64,000 nucleotides of DNA, taken from the NCBI GenBank assembly GCA_041391765.1, contig JAWKNJ010000030.1, positions 1-64,000 on the forward strand, written 5' to 3'. Numbering within the stretch: the stretch's first letter is position 1; every line of letters begins with the position of its first letter. The notes beneath the pieces are model-generated. The model did no database searches, was not told the origin of the DNA, and worked only from the letters and a program-made list of their open reading frames with translations. A program made the translations under genes and the position numbers. This document shows positions 49,530 to 58,586 of the stretch, one piece after another. The DNA is from SHAN690 sp041391765 (lineage in GTDB: Bacteria; Bacteroidota; Bacteroidia; Flavobacteriales_G; Salibacteraceae).

Positions 49530-50597
49530 TCAGACCACTTTCTTTTCTATGTAATGTGAATTCATCAATGCCAACGCTCCCATGTATTTTAGACGGAAGG
49601 GCACTAGGTCTCCCACCTTTAGCTTTGGCTTGTCTCCAAGGTCAAGAACTATCATGTCCGAACTTGCTCCTATGATTTCAATGCCACGTTTTTCAGGGAT
49701 AAGGAAGTCAGGGGAGATGTCCAATAGGCCCAAGTCCAAAATAGCTCGAAATGATGTCTTTCCGTAGTCACCTTCATTCACTTCAAACACTTCACCGGAT
49801 GGGTTGGCTTCCATTTCACCCATTGGAACCTTTGGTTTTTCGATTAATTCGATGACCTCAGCGTACAGCATGATTACGTCCGACTTCATGCCCTTGATAG
49901 GTTCCATCGTAAAAAGGTTATTTCCAAAATAGAGTGTTTCACCAATCCTGAAATGATTAATACCTCGGGGTAGCTGTTTGTTGAATATCATTGGAATGAC
50001 CACACTGGTTCCACCAGTTACATATGGTATTTTACGATCGAACTTCGCTTCTACCAGTTGCTTATAAAGGCTCAATTGAATCAGCTTGTCGTGAGATGGC
50101 ATCACTCCATGCAAACAGTTGAGGTTGGTTCCGAAGCTCACGACTTCGATGTTAGGTAGGCGAAATACCTGCTCATAGAAGCCCATCAATTCGTCTCCCA
50201 TAACGCCTTCGCGTAGGTCGCCCATTTCTACCATGATGACCACTTTGTGAAGCCTGTTTTGTCGCTGAGCTTCCTCACTCAGCCATTGAATGGTTTCTAT
50301 TTGTGTATTGAAACTGACGTCAGCATATTTTACAATGCTTTTGATGCTTCTCTTGGCGGGCGGCTTTATGTAGACGGTTTGAATCTCCGGATTAATCTGC
50401 TTGACCATCCGCAGGTTGCTGATGCGAGCATCACAGATCTCCCTTATGCCTGTTTCGCAAAGAATGCGCACGTAGTCGTAATTCCCACAGAGCATTTTTG
50501 AAACAATCGACCATTCGATATCGTGCTTTTTGAATAAGTCATCCAAATAGCGGTAGTTGTGTTCGAGTTTAGCTCTATTAAATGTTATAAATGCCAT
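49530..50597 (-). CDS. Alanine-racemase-fold PLP enzyme (ornithine racemase/YhfX-like)
   Basis: 355 residues in the Alr-type TIM barrel. The PLP lysine is in WSIVSKMLCGN, and YVTGGTSVVIPMIFNK plus HFRIGETLYFGNN are typical of the Orr-like branch. Length is that of the standalone racemase rather than the Alr fusion forms. The second racemase lies immediately upstream in the same operon, so the pair probably interconverts two different amino acids. Confidence 0.82.
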   Translation of the reverse strand: MAFITFNRAKLEHNYRYLDDLFKKHDIEWSIVSKMLCGNYDYVRILCETGIREICDARISNLRMVKQINPEIQTVYIKPPAKRSIKSIVKYADVSFNTQIETIQWLSEEAQRQNRLHKVVIMVEMGDLREGVMGDELMGFYEQVFRLPNIEVVSFGTNLNCLHGVMPSHDKLIQLSLYKQLVEAKFDRKIPYVTGGTSVVIPMIFNKQLPRGINHFRIGETLYFGNNLFTMEPIKGMKSDVIMLYAEVIELIEKPKVPMGEMEANPSGEVFEVNEGDYGKTSFRAILDLGLLDISPDFLIPEKRGIEIIGASSDMIVLDLGDKPKLKVGDLVPFRLKYMGALALMNSHYIEKKVV

Positions 50598-50628
50598 GTT
50601 TTGTTTTTCTCAATTCGCAGTTCGTTGG

Positions 50629-51777
50629 TTACACCACCACTCGTGGAATAGACATTGGTAGCCGGGTGAGTAACTCATAGTTGAGCTGATTACTTGCCTC
50701 GCTGAACGAAGCAACAGATACATCAAGATCACCATCGTGACCAATCAGGGTAACTGTGTCACCTTTTGCAGGATTCGCGACTTCTGTCAGGTCAAGCGCA
50801 ACGCTATTCATGTTTACGGTGCCTATCACAGGAACGCGTGTGCCATTCACTAATGCTCTTCCCTGGTTGCTAAGAGAGCGGCTGAACCCGTGACCGTAGC
50901 CTACCGGAGCAATTCCGATTTGCATGTCGCGCTGAGCAAGAAAGGAGGTTCCGTATCCTACAAAGTCACCCGTTTCCACGTGTTTTATACTCATGATTTC
51001 GCTTTTCCAGCTGATCAGTCGTTTGAGTGGATCGTTTTTGGATCCTTTGTTGCGGGTGTATTCAATGAAAACTTCCTGACTCGGCCAAAAGCCATACTGT
51101 AAGATTCCGATGCGCACCATGTCTAACATCATACTCGGAAATCGAAGACTTGCTGCGGAGCAGCACGTATGGCGATATTCCGGCTTTAAGCCTTGACGCT
51201 CAAGCGAGGTCAGCATTCGTTTGAATTTCTTGATCTGATCCTTGATGCGGTAATAGTTTCCGATGCTTTCGGCTCCGGCAAAGTGGGTGCAGATGCCTTT
51301 GAGCACGAAGAAGTCCGTACTTGATTTTAATTCCTTGATCGCTTGTTTCAATGCGCCATTGTCAAGCCCGGTTCGATTCATGCCCGTTTCCAACTCCAAA
51401 TGCAGCTTGACCTTTTTCCCCAGATCTTCCGCAAGGCGTATTGCCTTATGAAGACGCTCGTTGTCAAAAACCCAGACCTCAATATTGTTGTCTATTGCCC
51501 ACGCCAAGCCACCATCATCTACAGACCCCATGATCATGATCTCTGTTTCAGGGTGCTTCACATTAAATACCCGTTGCGCCTCGTCAGCGCTGAAAACGGC
51601 AAAGTGGTTTACTCCACATTGCTCTGCAAGAGGTACGTATTCCTCAATACCATGACCGTATGCATTGCCTTTTATAACGCAGCTGAGTCTGCGTTCCGAA
51701 CCGATGAGGTCTCGAATGAACTTTAAATTATTCTCTAGTGCTTTTTGGTTGATCTCGATGAGGGAGGTTTCAAACAT
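50629..51777 (-). CDS. alr: Alanine racemase
   Basis: 382 residues: PLP lysine in CVIKGNAYGHGIEEY, LELETGMNRTG, VRIGILQYGFWPS and the C-terminal MSIKHVETGDFVGYGTSFL with a catalytic Tyr region GYGTSF. Makes D-alanine for peptidoglycan. TGATG overlap with the M20 gene indicates cotranslation. Presence in an operon with an amidohydrolase and a symporter suggests a catabolic or recycling role for this copy. Confidence 0.9.
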   Translation of the reverse strand: MFETSLIEINQKALENNLKFIRDLIGSERRLSCVIKGNAYGHGIEEYVPLAEQCGVNHFAVFSADEAQRVFNVKHPETEIMIMGSVDDGGLAWAIDNNIEVWVFDNERLHKAIRLAEDLGKKVKLHLELETGMNRTGLDNGALKQAIKELKSSTDFFVLKGICTHFAGAESIGNYYRIKDQIKKFKRMLTSLERQGLKPEYRHTCCSAASLRFPSMMLDMVRIGILQYGFWPSQEVFIEYTRNKGSKNDPLKRLISWKSEIMSIKHVETGDFVGYGTSFLAQRDMQIGIAPVGYGHGFSRSLSNQGRALVNGTRVPVIGTVNMNSVALDLTEVANPAKGDTVTLIGHDGDLDVSVASFSEASNQLNYELLTRLPMSIPRVVV

Positions 51778-52901
51778 CAGCTTGATATCAGATTTTGAAT
51801 GGTGTGGTAGAACATGTTGATGCCCGTGTTTATGATCTCATCCGGGAAATCGTAATCAGGATTATGCAAGGCAGGGGAGTTTTCACCCGATCCGAGGCCA
51901 AACATGGCACCTGGAATATGCTGGGTGAATAGTCCGAAATCTTCTCCCCATGGGAATGGTTTGACTCGTTCGGTTGATCGTAATTGAAGTTCGTGCGCGG
52001 CAGCAATGATCTGATCCACCACGTGATGGTCGTTTTGATTGGCTGCGAACACAGCCACTATCTCTTTCTCAACCTTCAACTTATTCGAGTCGCCAATGGT
52101 GTCAACCATTCCGCTGAACACCTCGCACACACGTTCCATTTTTTCTTGCTTCCAACTTCTGATGGTGAAATGGACTTCACCGTAGCCGGCTGAAATACCA
52201 TAATCCTTGCTTCCGAGTGTACTATATACGGGCGTGATTAGCGCATAGTCTTCATGCTGTTCATCCACTACTTCCATGGTGCGTGCCATCTGAATGATCT
52301 CGCTTATGGCATAAGCAGGATTGAAGCCTTTGAGGGGCTCAGCGGCATGTGAAGTTTTTCCTTGCAATCGAATAATAAGGCTCTGAACAGCAGGTGTAAA
52401 TCCATCTCGCTTCCACAGAATTTGATGAAGCGGAGCACCGGGAATATTGTGTAATGCAATGGCGTAGTCGTATTTTGAAGGATCAAAAACTGGATCCGCA
52501 ATCACCGATCGGGCCCCTTCTCCAATTTCTTCTGCCGGTTGAAACAGTACGTCCACACTACCTCTTGAATATGGTTCGGATAGCATTTTCATGATCAGTC
52601 CAACACCAATTGTTGTGTGACCATCGTGTCCGCACTTGTGTGAAACCCCCGGTACTGTCGATTTGTGTTCAAATGAATTGATCTCTTGAATTGGAAGGGC
52701 GTCTATATCCACACGAACCAGCACATGAGGACCTTCTCCAAATGTGAAAGAGTAGAGTAGGCCTGTGCCTCCCACATCTTTCGATCCGTTCGCATTTTGT
52801 TGCGCGAGCATTTCTCGAATGCGTTGTTGGGTCCCGTTTTCTTGTCCGCTCAGCTCTGGGTTCGCATGCAGTGTGCGTCTGAATGTTCTTAGGTCACTCA
52901 T
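51777..52901 (-). CDS. M20 family amidohydrolase
   Basis: 374 residues from ATG 52901. NPELSGQENGTQQRIREML, the metal-site HKCGHDGHTTIG, VLFQPAEEIGEGA, and PFPWGEDFGLF fit the N-acyl-amino-acid/hippurate amidohydrolase branch (Cys ligand in KCGHDGH). Frees an amino acid from an N-acyl or small peptide substrate. It overlaps alr by one codon. TTG 52904 is a possible earlier start. Confidence 0.9.
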   Translation of the reverse strand: MSDLRTFRRTLHANPELSGQENGTQQRIREMLAQQNANGSKDVGGTGLLYSFTFGEGPHVLVRVDIDALPIQEINSFEHKSTVPGVSHKCGHDGHTTIGVGLIMKMLSEPYSRGSVDVLFQPAEEIGEGARSVIADPVFDPSKYDYAIALHNIPGAPLHQILWKRDGFTPAVQSLIIRLQGKTSHAAEPLKGFNPAYAISEIIQMARTMEVVDEQHEDYALITPVYSTLGSKDYGISAGYGEVHFTIRSWKQEKMERVCEVFSGMVDTIGDSNKLKVEKEIVAVFAANQNDHHVVDQIIAAAHELQLRSTERVKPFPWGEDFGLFTQHIPGAMFGLGSGENSPALHNPDYDFPDEIINTGINMFYHTIQNLISS

Positions 52902-52938
52902 CAAATCAATTTTGAATCAAGGTAGCGATTCATTGTAT

Positions 52939-53412
52939 TCACGGACGCTGCCAGCGCATTTCTAGATACTTGTTTGTAAAACCCAGTTTCTCATACAAGA
53001 ATCTGGCAGGATTGTCCGGTTCTACGTGTAGTGCCACATTTCCATGACATAGCTTGAGTGCATTTTGCATCAACTCCTTTCCAAGACCCTGACCGCGATG
53101 TTTCCTGTTCACGGCTATGTAAACGAGTATGTTTTCAGGAATGTAGCCGGTCATACCGGTCTCGTTGATGACAACTGCTCCCGCAATGTCGTTCTCAATT
53201 ATTCCAAGCAGCACAAAACCGCCCCTTTGATGAACATAGTTCAAACATTTCTGGATGTCCTGTTTTGGGTCACCGAATTGGTCGAGGTGCTCGTAGAGAA
53301 AATCTACAATGCGCTCATCCGTGAATTCACCATCACGACCGCTCTGTTGATTGATGAGTTTTGGTTTCATATTGAGATCTGATTTTATCAATTGTTTAAT
53401 GGTTTCAAGCAT
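52939..53412 (-). CDS. GNAT family N-acetyltransferase
   Basis: 157 residues; acetyl-CoA motif A is VAVNRKHRGQGLGKELMQNAL. ALKLCHGNVALHVEPDNPARFLYEKLGF is the typical C-terminal half. The start overlaps the symporter stop by 8 nt. Its place between a symporter and an amidohydrolase suggests it acetylates the transported amino compound or a metabolite of the pathway. Confidence 0.88.
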   Translation of the reverse strand: MLETIKQLIKSDLNMKPKLINQQSGRDGEFTDERIVDFLYEHLDQFGDPKQDIQKCLNYVHQRGGFVLLGIIENDIAGAVVINETGMTGYIPENILVYIAVNRKHRGQGLGKELMQNALKLCHGNVALHVEPDNPARFLYEKLGFTNKYLEMRWQRP

Positions 53413-54832
53413 ATTCCTGCATCATTCGATTCGTTACTAAGTATGTGAGGAAGGAGATCACAATTCCGAAGGCAATTGGATCCAATCCTAAAGGCAAGGT
53501 ACAACTGCTGAAGGTGAGTCCTAATGTGACGATTCCACCGCTGATCATGGCTGCTAAAGCGGCATTGGCGTTGGGTTTTTTGCCATAGAGCGCAAAGAGG
53601 ATGGGTACGAATAATCCACTTACCATGAAGGCGTAGCTGTAGAGCATCAAATCGAGCACGTTGCGCATGAAGAGGCCGATGACCAGCGCTACAACTCCTA
53701 TAACTAACGTAGCCAGTTGGCTCACTCTCAACTCTTTTTCATCGCTAAGCTTGATGACACGATGAAGCAAATCGCTAACGACATTGCCCGAGCAAGCCAT
53801 CAAACAGCTATCCGCAGTGCTCAGGATCGCGCTGAAATAGGCCGACATCATCAATCCGGTGAGTCCTACAGGTAAGATGGTTTTAAGTAAGAGTGGTAAT
53901 CCCAACTCTGGGTCTAGTTCTGCGATGGTATCGAATCCACTTTGAGCAAACATGCCTTGATCTACTGCGATTCGGGCAAAGAGTCCCAGCAAGACACCCA
54001 TGAACGCCATGATCGGCCATTCAAAAATGCCCGCGATGTACCAAGCCTTGCGTGCTTGTTGTTCATTTCGGCAAGCGTATATCCTTTGGTAGAGTGTCAT
54101 TCCGATAAACCAAATCGGGATGATCGTGATTGCCCAATTCACAGCATCCTGCCATTCCAAATTCGTTAAACTCAATAGTTCAGGATGGACGGAACTTTGG
54201 ATGCCTTCCCAGCCTCCAATGCTGGCGTATCCTAGTGGAAGTCCGATGAAGATCAACCCTGCCAGCAGGATGATCCATTGAATGGTATCAGTATAGATCA
54301 CAGCTTTTAACCCACCTAGAACGGTGTATCCAACAGCAATCACTCCCATAATGATGAGTGCACCATTGATGCTGAGTTCATCGAAGGTGGCTGAGGCGAG
54401 TTTAGCTCCCGCTAGGATTTGGGAAGCCGTGAATCCAAGATAACCGATGGCTGAAATAATGGCCGCAACCACCGCAACCTTTGAATTGAAGATGTGTTCG
54501 AATACCTGCGGGAAGGTGAACAGGTTAATCTCTCTTCCAAGCTTAAAAACTCGCGGAACGAGAAAAACAGCAGCCAACCAAGCTCCGATCAATCCGGTGA
54601 ACAGCATCCATGACCCGCTGATGCCCATGGTGAATCCGAGTCCACCCAAGCCGATAGAAAATCCACCACCAACGTCTGTTGCAACCACGGATAAACCGAT
54701 GTGCCAACTGCCGATGTTGCGACCACCCACATAGTAATCTTCCTTGCTTGTATTGGAACGGTAGAAATACCACCCAACGCCAAGCATGGCGAGCATGTAA
54801 GCAATAAATATGCTGATATCGATCCAGTGCAT
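53405..54832 (-). CDS. Sodium:solute symporter family transporter
   Basis: 475 residues with about 13 membrane helices. YYVGGRNIGSWHIGLSVVATDVGGGFSIG, GLGGLGFTMGISGSWM and MMSAYFSAILSTADSCLMACSGN fit the SSS family (Na+ site region in ILSTADS). First gene of the operon leading to GNAT, M20, alr and the second racemase; it likely imports an amino acid or acyl-amino acid. Confidence 0.9.
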   Translation of the reverse strand: MHWIDISIFIAYMLAMLGVGWYFYRSNTSKEDYYVGGRNIGSWHIGLSVVATDVGGGFSIGLGGLGFTMGISGSWMLFTGLIGAWLAAVFLVPRVFKLGREINLFTFPQVFEHIFNSKVAVVAAIISAIGYLGFTASQILAGAKLASATFDELSINGALIIMGVIAVGYTVLGGLKAVIYTDTIQWIILLAGLIFIGLPLGYASIGGWEGIQSSVHPELLSLTNLEWQDAVNWAITIIPIWFIGMTLYQRIYACRNEQQARKAWYIAGIFEWPIMAFMGVLLGLFARIAVDQGMFAQSGFDTIAELDPELGLPLLLKTILPVGLTGLMMSAYFSAILSTADSCLMACSGNVVSDLLHRVIKLSDEKELRVSQLATLVIGVVALVIGLFMRNVLDLMLYSYAFMVSGLFVPILFALYGKKPNANAALAAMISGGIVTLGLTFSSCTLPLGLDPIAFGIVISFLTYLVTNRMMQEYA

Positions 54833-54982
54833 GCTACCTAGCGCTCTTGTCCCTTAATGGGCGAGCATTCGGTTTCCGGTTCCTTGTTGAAGGGAATGAA
54901 CGGGTCTTTGTCTGATAAAAAGCATGCCTAGTTGTTTCGGATTCAGTAACGAGGGCACAAAGATAAGAATGTGAAATTGGGG

Positions 54983-56077
54983 CTACAGTTCGTACTCAAC
55001 CTTCGTGGTTGATTCCAAACCATCTTTGTAATAATATCTGATGGAAGTGATGTAATTCGCCTCGTTGTAGTCGTACTCGTACCTGTTCTTAATCTCACCA
55101 TTCCGCCTTACGGTCTCTTCAATAACCAAGCGTTTCTGATCATCGTAGCTTCGGTTTGAACCATTGCGCAACTTGCCATTGTGCTTCACCTTTCTGTAGG
55201 TGAGCATCATGTCATGACTACCAGCGTATGTAGAGATGACATTCAATCGATCTTTCTTGTCGAATGACTTAATTTCCACAAGAGCCGTGTCCGGAAGGCT
55301 GTATTTTCTGATGGTGCGAATCACCCTTCCTTTCTTGTCTGTGCGTTCGGTGATTTCTACCAAATAATCGTTTTCGGTTTCTTTCCAGGTACAGTAATTG
55401 GTTTCCCATTTACTATCGGCTTTGATGCGCTCACCTTCTTGATCGCAGTTATAGTCCACATGTGATAATAGCTTGCCCTTTTTGTTGTAGGAAAAGAACT
55501 CCGCCAATTGACATTCGCTTTGGTAGCTGTATTTCCATAGATGGGTTTGCCTGTCATTTTTACCGTAAAACTGAACCTGATCCACACAGCCGTTTTCATT
55601 GTAGATCCTTACGCCTTTGTCAGTTTGTTTGCCTCTCTTATTATAGTCCGTTCTTGAGATTGGCAATCCGGATTCATCATACGCATAGTCAGCCCACAAT
55701 CTCATCTTATTGCGGTGATTGAATAGCGTCACCTTTTGATAGTAGCCTCGGTCATTGTATTCAATTTCCAGTTTATTAATCCATTTACCGTTCTTGTTAG
55801 TATACCTCAGGGCGGTGATATCCTTGTTTTCATTAAACTCAGAAACGGTGGTCTTTTCCCGCTTCTTGTTTTTATGGTGATAGGTGATTTTCTTGTAATT
55901 GCCGGGGTCGTGCTGAACCGGATTGTCAATTCTGCTGAGAATTGGCACGTGATATCCCGTGTTGTTAGTGTACATCCTCACTTGCCATGGAACATCAAAT
56001 TGGTCCACGCGCTTTGTTTGTGAAAGCATCGGAAGCGTTATCACAATACCGACAATGATTGATACAAGATGTTTCAT
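54983..56077 (-). CDS. Secreted YD/RHS-like repeat protein
   Basis: 364 residues with signal peptide (MKHLVSIIVGIVITLPML). The mature part is made of short repeats of the type Y.YDESGLPISRTDYNKRGK, RIYNENGCVDQVQFYGKND, KYSYQSECQLAEFFSYNKKGKL, each about 22 residues with a Gly-Lys turn. This resembles RHS/YD repeat proteins but without a toxin-type end. Exported; function unknown. It is transcribed toward the symporter gene on the same strand but 150 nt away with no sign of an operon. Confidence 0.6.
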   Translation of the reverse strand: MKHLVSIIVGIVITLPMLSQTKRVDQFDVPWQVRMYTNNTGYHVPILSRIDNPVQHDPGNYKKITYHHKNKKREKTTVSEFNENKDITALRYTNKNGKWINKLEIEYNDRGYYQKVTLFNHRNKMRLWADYAYDESGLPISRTDYNKRGKQTDKGVRIYNENGCVDQVQFYGKNDRQTHLWKYSYQSECQLAEFFSYNKKGKLLSHVDYNCDQEGERIKADSKWETNYCTWKETENDYLVEITERTDKKGRVIRTIRKYSLPDTALVEIKSFDKKDRLNVISTYAGSHDMMLTYRKVKHNGKLRNGSNRSYDDQKRLVIEETVRRNGEIKNRYEYDYNEANYITSIRYYYKDGLESTTKVEYEL

Positions 56078-56131
56078 GATTGAAAAGTAGGATTTATATC
56101 CTAACGATCAATCGATTAGCTTATTATTCTG

Positions 56132-56755
56132 TCAGTCATAGAACCCCTTTCCGCTGATAATCTTGGGAATGCACTTGTCAATGCGAGAGAAGCGGGTAGC
56201 GCTTTGTTTAGGCTGCGAAAAGTGTAAGATGTAGCCACGTTGCCGACCGGGTGTCAAGGCTTCAAATGCCGTCTTTAGATCAGGAAACTCTTTGAATCGA
56301 GTTTCTAATTCATCTGGAATGGGCTCCAGTTCTTTTTTGAACTCCACTTTCTGACCTGCCTTTTCGAGCTCTATGGCTTCAAAGACGTAGGCCTTGATGG
56401 TCGACTCAAGCTTATTTATCTCATCCACGCTAGTGAACTTGAACAATCGGGCCGCCTGCGAATTTTCACCCGGTGAGTGGAGGAGGTGGGCTTCGTCCTG
56501 AAGCAGCGAACCTTTAAAAAAGCTCATGGCGCAATACTCCTTGAACGCGCTCACGATTAGGACATTATTGCCCATGTAGGTATAGCAGGGCACACTCCAT
56601 TTCAATTCCTCCGTCAAGCCACATTCAAGGGCAATCGAGCGCAAAGCCACCAATTCATTGGGCCATAGGTGGACCTTGCACTGTGGCGTGCCGCCCAGCG
56701 GACAACGGCCGCAACCCTCGGCCAAATAGTGATCAATTTGAGGATTCTTCACCAT
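56132..56755 (-). CDS. YdeI/OmpD-associated family protein (DUF1801 plus YdeI), first copy
   Basis: 207 residues: a DUF1801 head (GLTEELKWSVPCYTYMGNNVLIVSAFKEYCAMSFFKGSLLQ) and a YdeI-type tail (ELETRFKEFPDLKTAFEALTPGRQRGYILHFSQPKQSATRFSRI). The N-terminus has GCGRCPLGGTPQCKVHLW, a four-Cys motif absent from the neighbour copy. Related to its neighbour at 56761 by clear similarity, so a tandem duplication. Function unknown. Confidence 0.85.
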   Translation of the reverse strand: MVKNPQIDHYLAEGCGRCPLGGTPQCKVHLWPNELVALRSIALECGLTEELKWSVPCYTYMGNNVLIVSAFKEYCAMSFFKGSLLQDEAHLLHSPGENSQAARLFKFTSVDEINKLESTIKAYVFEAIELEKAGQKVEFKKELEPIPDELETRFKEFPDLKTAFEALTPGRQRGYILHFSQPKQSATRFSRIDKCIPKIISGKGFYD

Positions 56756-56760
56756 AGGTT

Positions 56761-57348
56761 TTAGTCGTCCATGCCTTTACCGTTCATGATGTGGTGCAAG
56801 TATTTCTCAATACGCGCTTCGCGGGTCTTGGCTTGCTTGGCCTGAGAAAAGTAGAGCAGATAGCCGCGCTGTCTTCCGGGGGTCAAGGATTCAAATGCTT
56901 TTTTCAGATCTGGAAAGTCGCTGAGCCTTTTACTGAATTCTTCCGGCATCGGAAACGACTTGGTTTCCTTGAACTCAACCTTCAAACCGGCCTTTTCCAC
57001 CTCAATGGCTTCTTGGATATAGGTCTTCAATTCTTTCTCGATGGCCTGAATTTCATTGAGTCCTGTGAATCGAATTTGCCGCGCAGACTGCACGTTTTCA
57101 GTCTGTTGAATCAAAATGCCGTCCGGATCTTTTAGTAGTGCCCCCTTGTGAAACAAGTACGCGCAATATTCCTTGAAGCCGTGAATCAAAAACACGTTGG
57201 CTTTATTGTAGATGTAGCATGGACAACCCCATTTTAGCTCTTCAGTAAGGCCACTGTCAAGTGCGATGCTTCTCAGCTTGGCATACTCCTGTTTCCAGGG
57301 CGTGTTTTTCTCAAAAAACCAGTCGACTTTCGGATTCGGTTCGCTCAT
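56761..57348 (-). CDS. YdeI/OmpD-associated family protein, second copy
   Basis: 195 residues from ATG 57348 (MSEPNPKVDWFFEKNTPWKQ), which overlaps the DoxX stop (ATGA). The same DUF1801 and YdeI regions as the downstream gene are present (GLTEELKWGCPCYIYNKANV; FPDLKKAFESLTPGRQRGYLLYFSQAKQAKTREARI). The longer reading to 57510 is translation of the DoxX gene in another frame and is not adopted. Part of the ArsR-led operon. Confidence 0.88.
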   Translation of the reverse strand: MSEPNPKVDWFFEKNTPWKQEYAKLRSIALDSGLTEELKWGCPCYIYNKANVFLIHGFKEYCAYLFHKGALLKDPDGILIQQTENVQSARQIRFTGLNEIQAIEKELKTYIQEAIEVEKAGLKVEFKETKSFPMPEEFSKRLSDFPDLKKAFESLTPGRQRGYLLYFSQAKQAKTREARIEKYLHHIMNGKGMDD

Positions 57349-57725
57349 TTGGCCATGTTCAATTTGCGTCCTTCGGGTCGAAAATACCAAGACACAACCA
57401 TCATTACTAAAAGAATTGAAGGTGCCACGAATTCTGCTGCGCCATCTCCCATGACAACGTAGGATGCAATGGCTCCAGACATGGCAAAGAAGAAACCTGC
57501 ATAGGCCCATTCCTTAATCAATGGGTAGCCCGGAATTAGAATAGCAATCACGCCCAATAACTTCCATGCTCCCAGTATCATGGAGAAGTGGGTAGGGTAA
57601 CCCAAGTGATCCATAATTTCAACAAAGCCTCCTATGGTGAGGAGTTGCTGTATTCCGCTCGCTACCATGGCCGATGCCAACCATATTGTGGCAACCCAAT
57701 AGATGATCTTGTCTCGCTTTTTCAT
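57345..57725 (-). CDS. DoxX family membrane protein
   Basis: 126 residues with four membrane helices. YWVATIWLASAMVASGIQQLL, HFSMILGAWKLLGVIAILIPG and EWAYAGFFFAMSGAIASYVV fit the DoxX/DoxX-like group. Function in bacteria unclear. Sits between SRPBCC and YdeI genes in an ArsR-controlled operon. Confidence 0.88.
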   Translation of the reverse strand: MKKRDKIIYWVATIWLASAMVASGIQQLLTIGGFVEIMDHLGYPTHFSMILGAWKLLGVIAILIPGYPLIKEWAYAGFFFAMSGAIASYVVMGDGAAEFVAPSILLVMMVVSWYFRPEGRKLNMAK

Positions 57726-57731
57726 GTTGAT

Positions 57732-58196
57732 TTAGTTTGATGATTTGATGAATTCCTCCAGTCGATTGTGTGCCATGTTGAGTCCCTGTGCGAAGGGCAA
57801 CTTCAACATTTGGTCACGATGTTCCAAGGTCTTATAAATGATGTGCATGCTCAGCTTACTGGTGCTCTCCAAGGTAGCGGAGAACTCCAAAAACTCCAAT
57901 TGAACAGGGAAGGGGCTGCCCTCCATTTCAAACGTTCTGGTTATTTTCTCATTTGTTACAAACTCGTGTATCGTTCCGTTGAATCCGTGCTCATTTCCCA
58001 TCGGATCGGTAGTGATGAAATGCCAGCTCCCATGGGCTTTGTTTTCAAGTTTCACAACCTTGGTACTCATCCAATGTTCAACGATTTGCGGATCGATATA
58101 GGCCTTGAACAGAGATTGAACCGGGATGTCAAAGTCTCTCGTAATCACAATTTCTTGTTTTCCCTCGGGTGCCTGCAGTTGTGTTTTCAGCGCCAT
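57732..58196 (-). CDS. SRPBCC/AHSA1 domain protein
   Basis: 154-residue START-like fold protein. TRDFDIPVQSLFKAYIDPQIVEHWM, GSWHFITTDPMGNEHGFNGTIHEF and LLTRTFEME-like region match the AHSA1 (Activator of Hsp90) branch often found next to ArsR genes. Likely binds a hydrophobic ligand. It is 4 nt downstream of the regulator gene. Confidence 0.9.
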   Translation of the reverse strand: MALKTQLQAPEGKQEIVITRDFDIPVQSLFKAYIDPQIVEHWMSTKVVKLENKAHGSWHFITTDPMGNEHGFNGTIHEFVTNEKITRTFEMEGSPFPVQLEFLEFSATLESTSKLSMHIIYKTLEHRDQMLKLPFAQGLNMAHNRLEEFIKSSN

Positions 58197-58200
58197 TGCC

Positions 58201-58518
58201 TCAGCCTTGTTTTGATTTCATGATGTCCTCCAATCGGTTAAATCGATCGTCCCACAGCTTGCGGAATGGTTCAACAAAGTCTGCAATCTCTTTCATTTTA
58301 ATGGGATTAAGGGAGTAGTATATCGCTCTTCCATGTTGCTCTTGATCCAATAACTCACACTCCGTAAGTATTTGAATGTGCTTGGAAATGGTCTGCCGAG
58401 AAGAATTGAATTCTTCGGCAATAGCACCGGGCGTCATTGCATTCAATGCGACTAAGGCTAGGATCGCCCTGCGTGTAGGATCGGCAATGGCTTGAAATAC
58501 ATCTCTCCTGATTTCCAT
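58201..58518 (-). CDS. ArsR family transcriptional regulator
   Basis: 105 residues; winged-helix DNA-binding region RRAILALVALNAMTPGAIAEEFNSSRQTISKHIQIL. It lacks the CxC metal motif and belongs to the non-metal, SRPBCC-linked branch of ArsR regulators. It begins 4 nt from an 18-bp-arm palindrome, presumably its operator, and leads a five-gene operon. Confidence 0.92.
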   Translation of the reverse strand: MEIRRDVFQAIADPTRRAILALVALNAMTPGAIAEEFNSSRQTISKHIQILTECELLDQEQHGRAIYYSLNPIKMKEIADFVEPFRKLWDDRFNRLEDIMKSKQG

Positions 58519-58521
58519 AAC

Positions 58522-58567
58522 TTGCAGTTATTTGACTGCAAATATATACGCAGTCAAATAACTGCAA
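58522..58567. promoter_or_regulatory. Nested palindromic operator of the ArsR operon
   Basis: Left arm TTGCAGTTATTTGACTGC (58522-58539) and its exact reverse complement (58550-58567) flank a 10-nt AT-rich spacer. Each arm is itself a dyad, GCAGT-(6 nt)-ACTGC. Thus two ArsR-type sites lie in mirror orientation just upstream of the start codon. The AT-rich spacer could contain part of the promoter. Confidence 0.8.
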
Positions 58568-58586
58568 AAGAATTTCTTAGAATACT

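Noticed and set aside
57349..57510. N-terminal extension of the second YdeI protein to 57510
   Set aside because: It is translation of the DoxX gene in another frame; the family start MSEPNPK at 57348 is coupled by ATGA.
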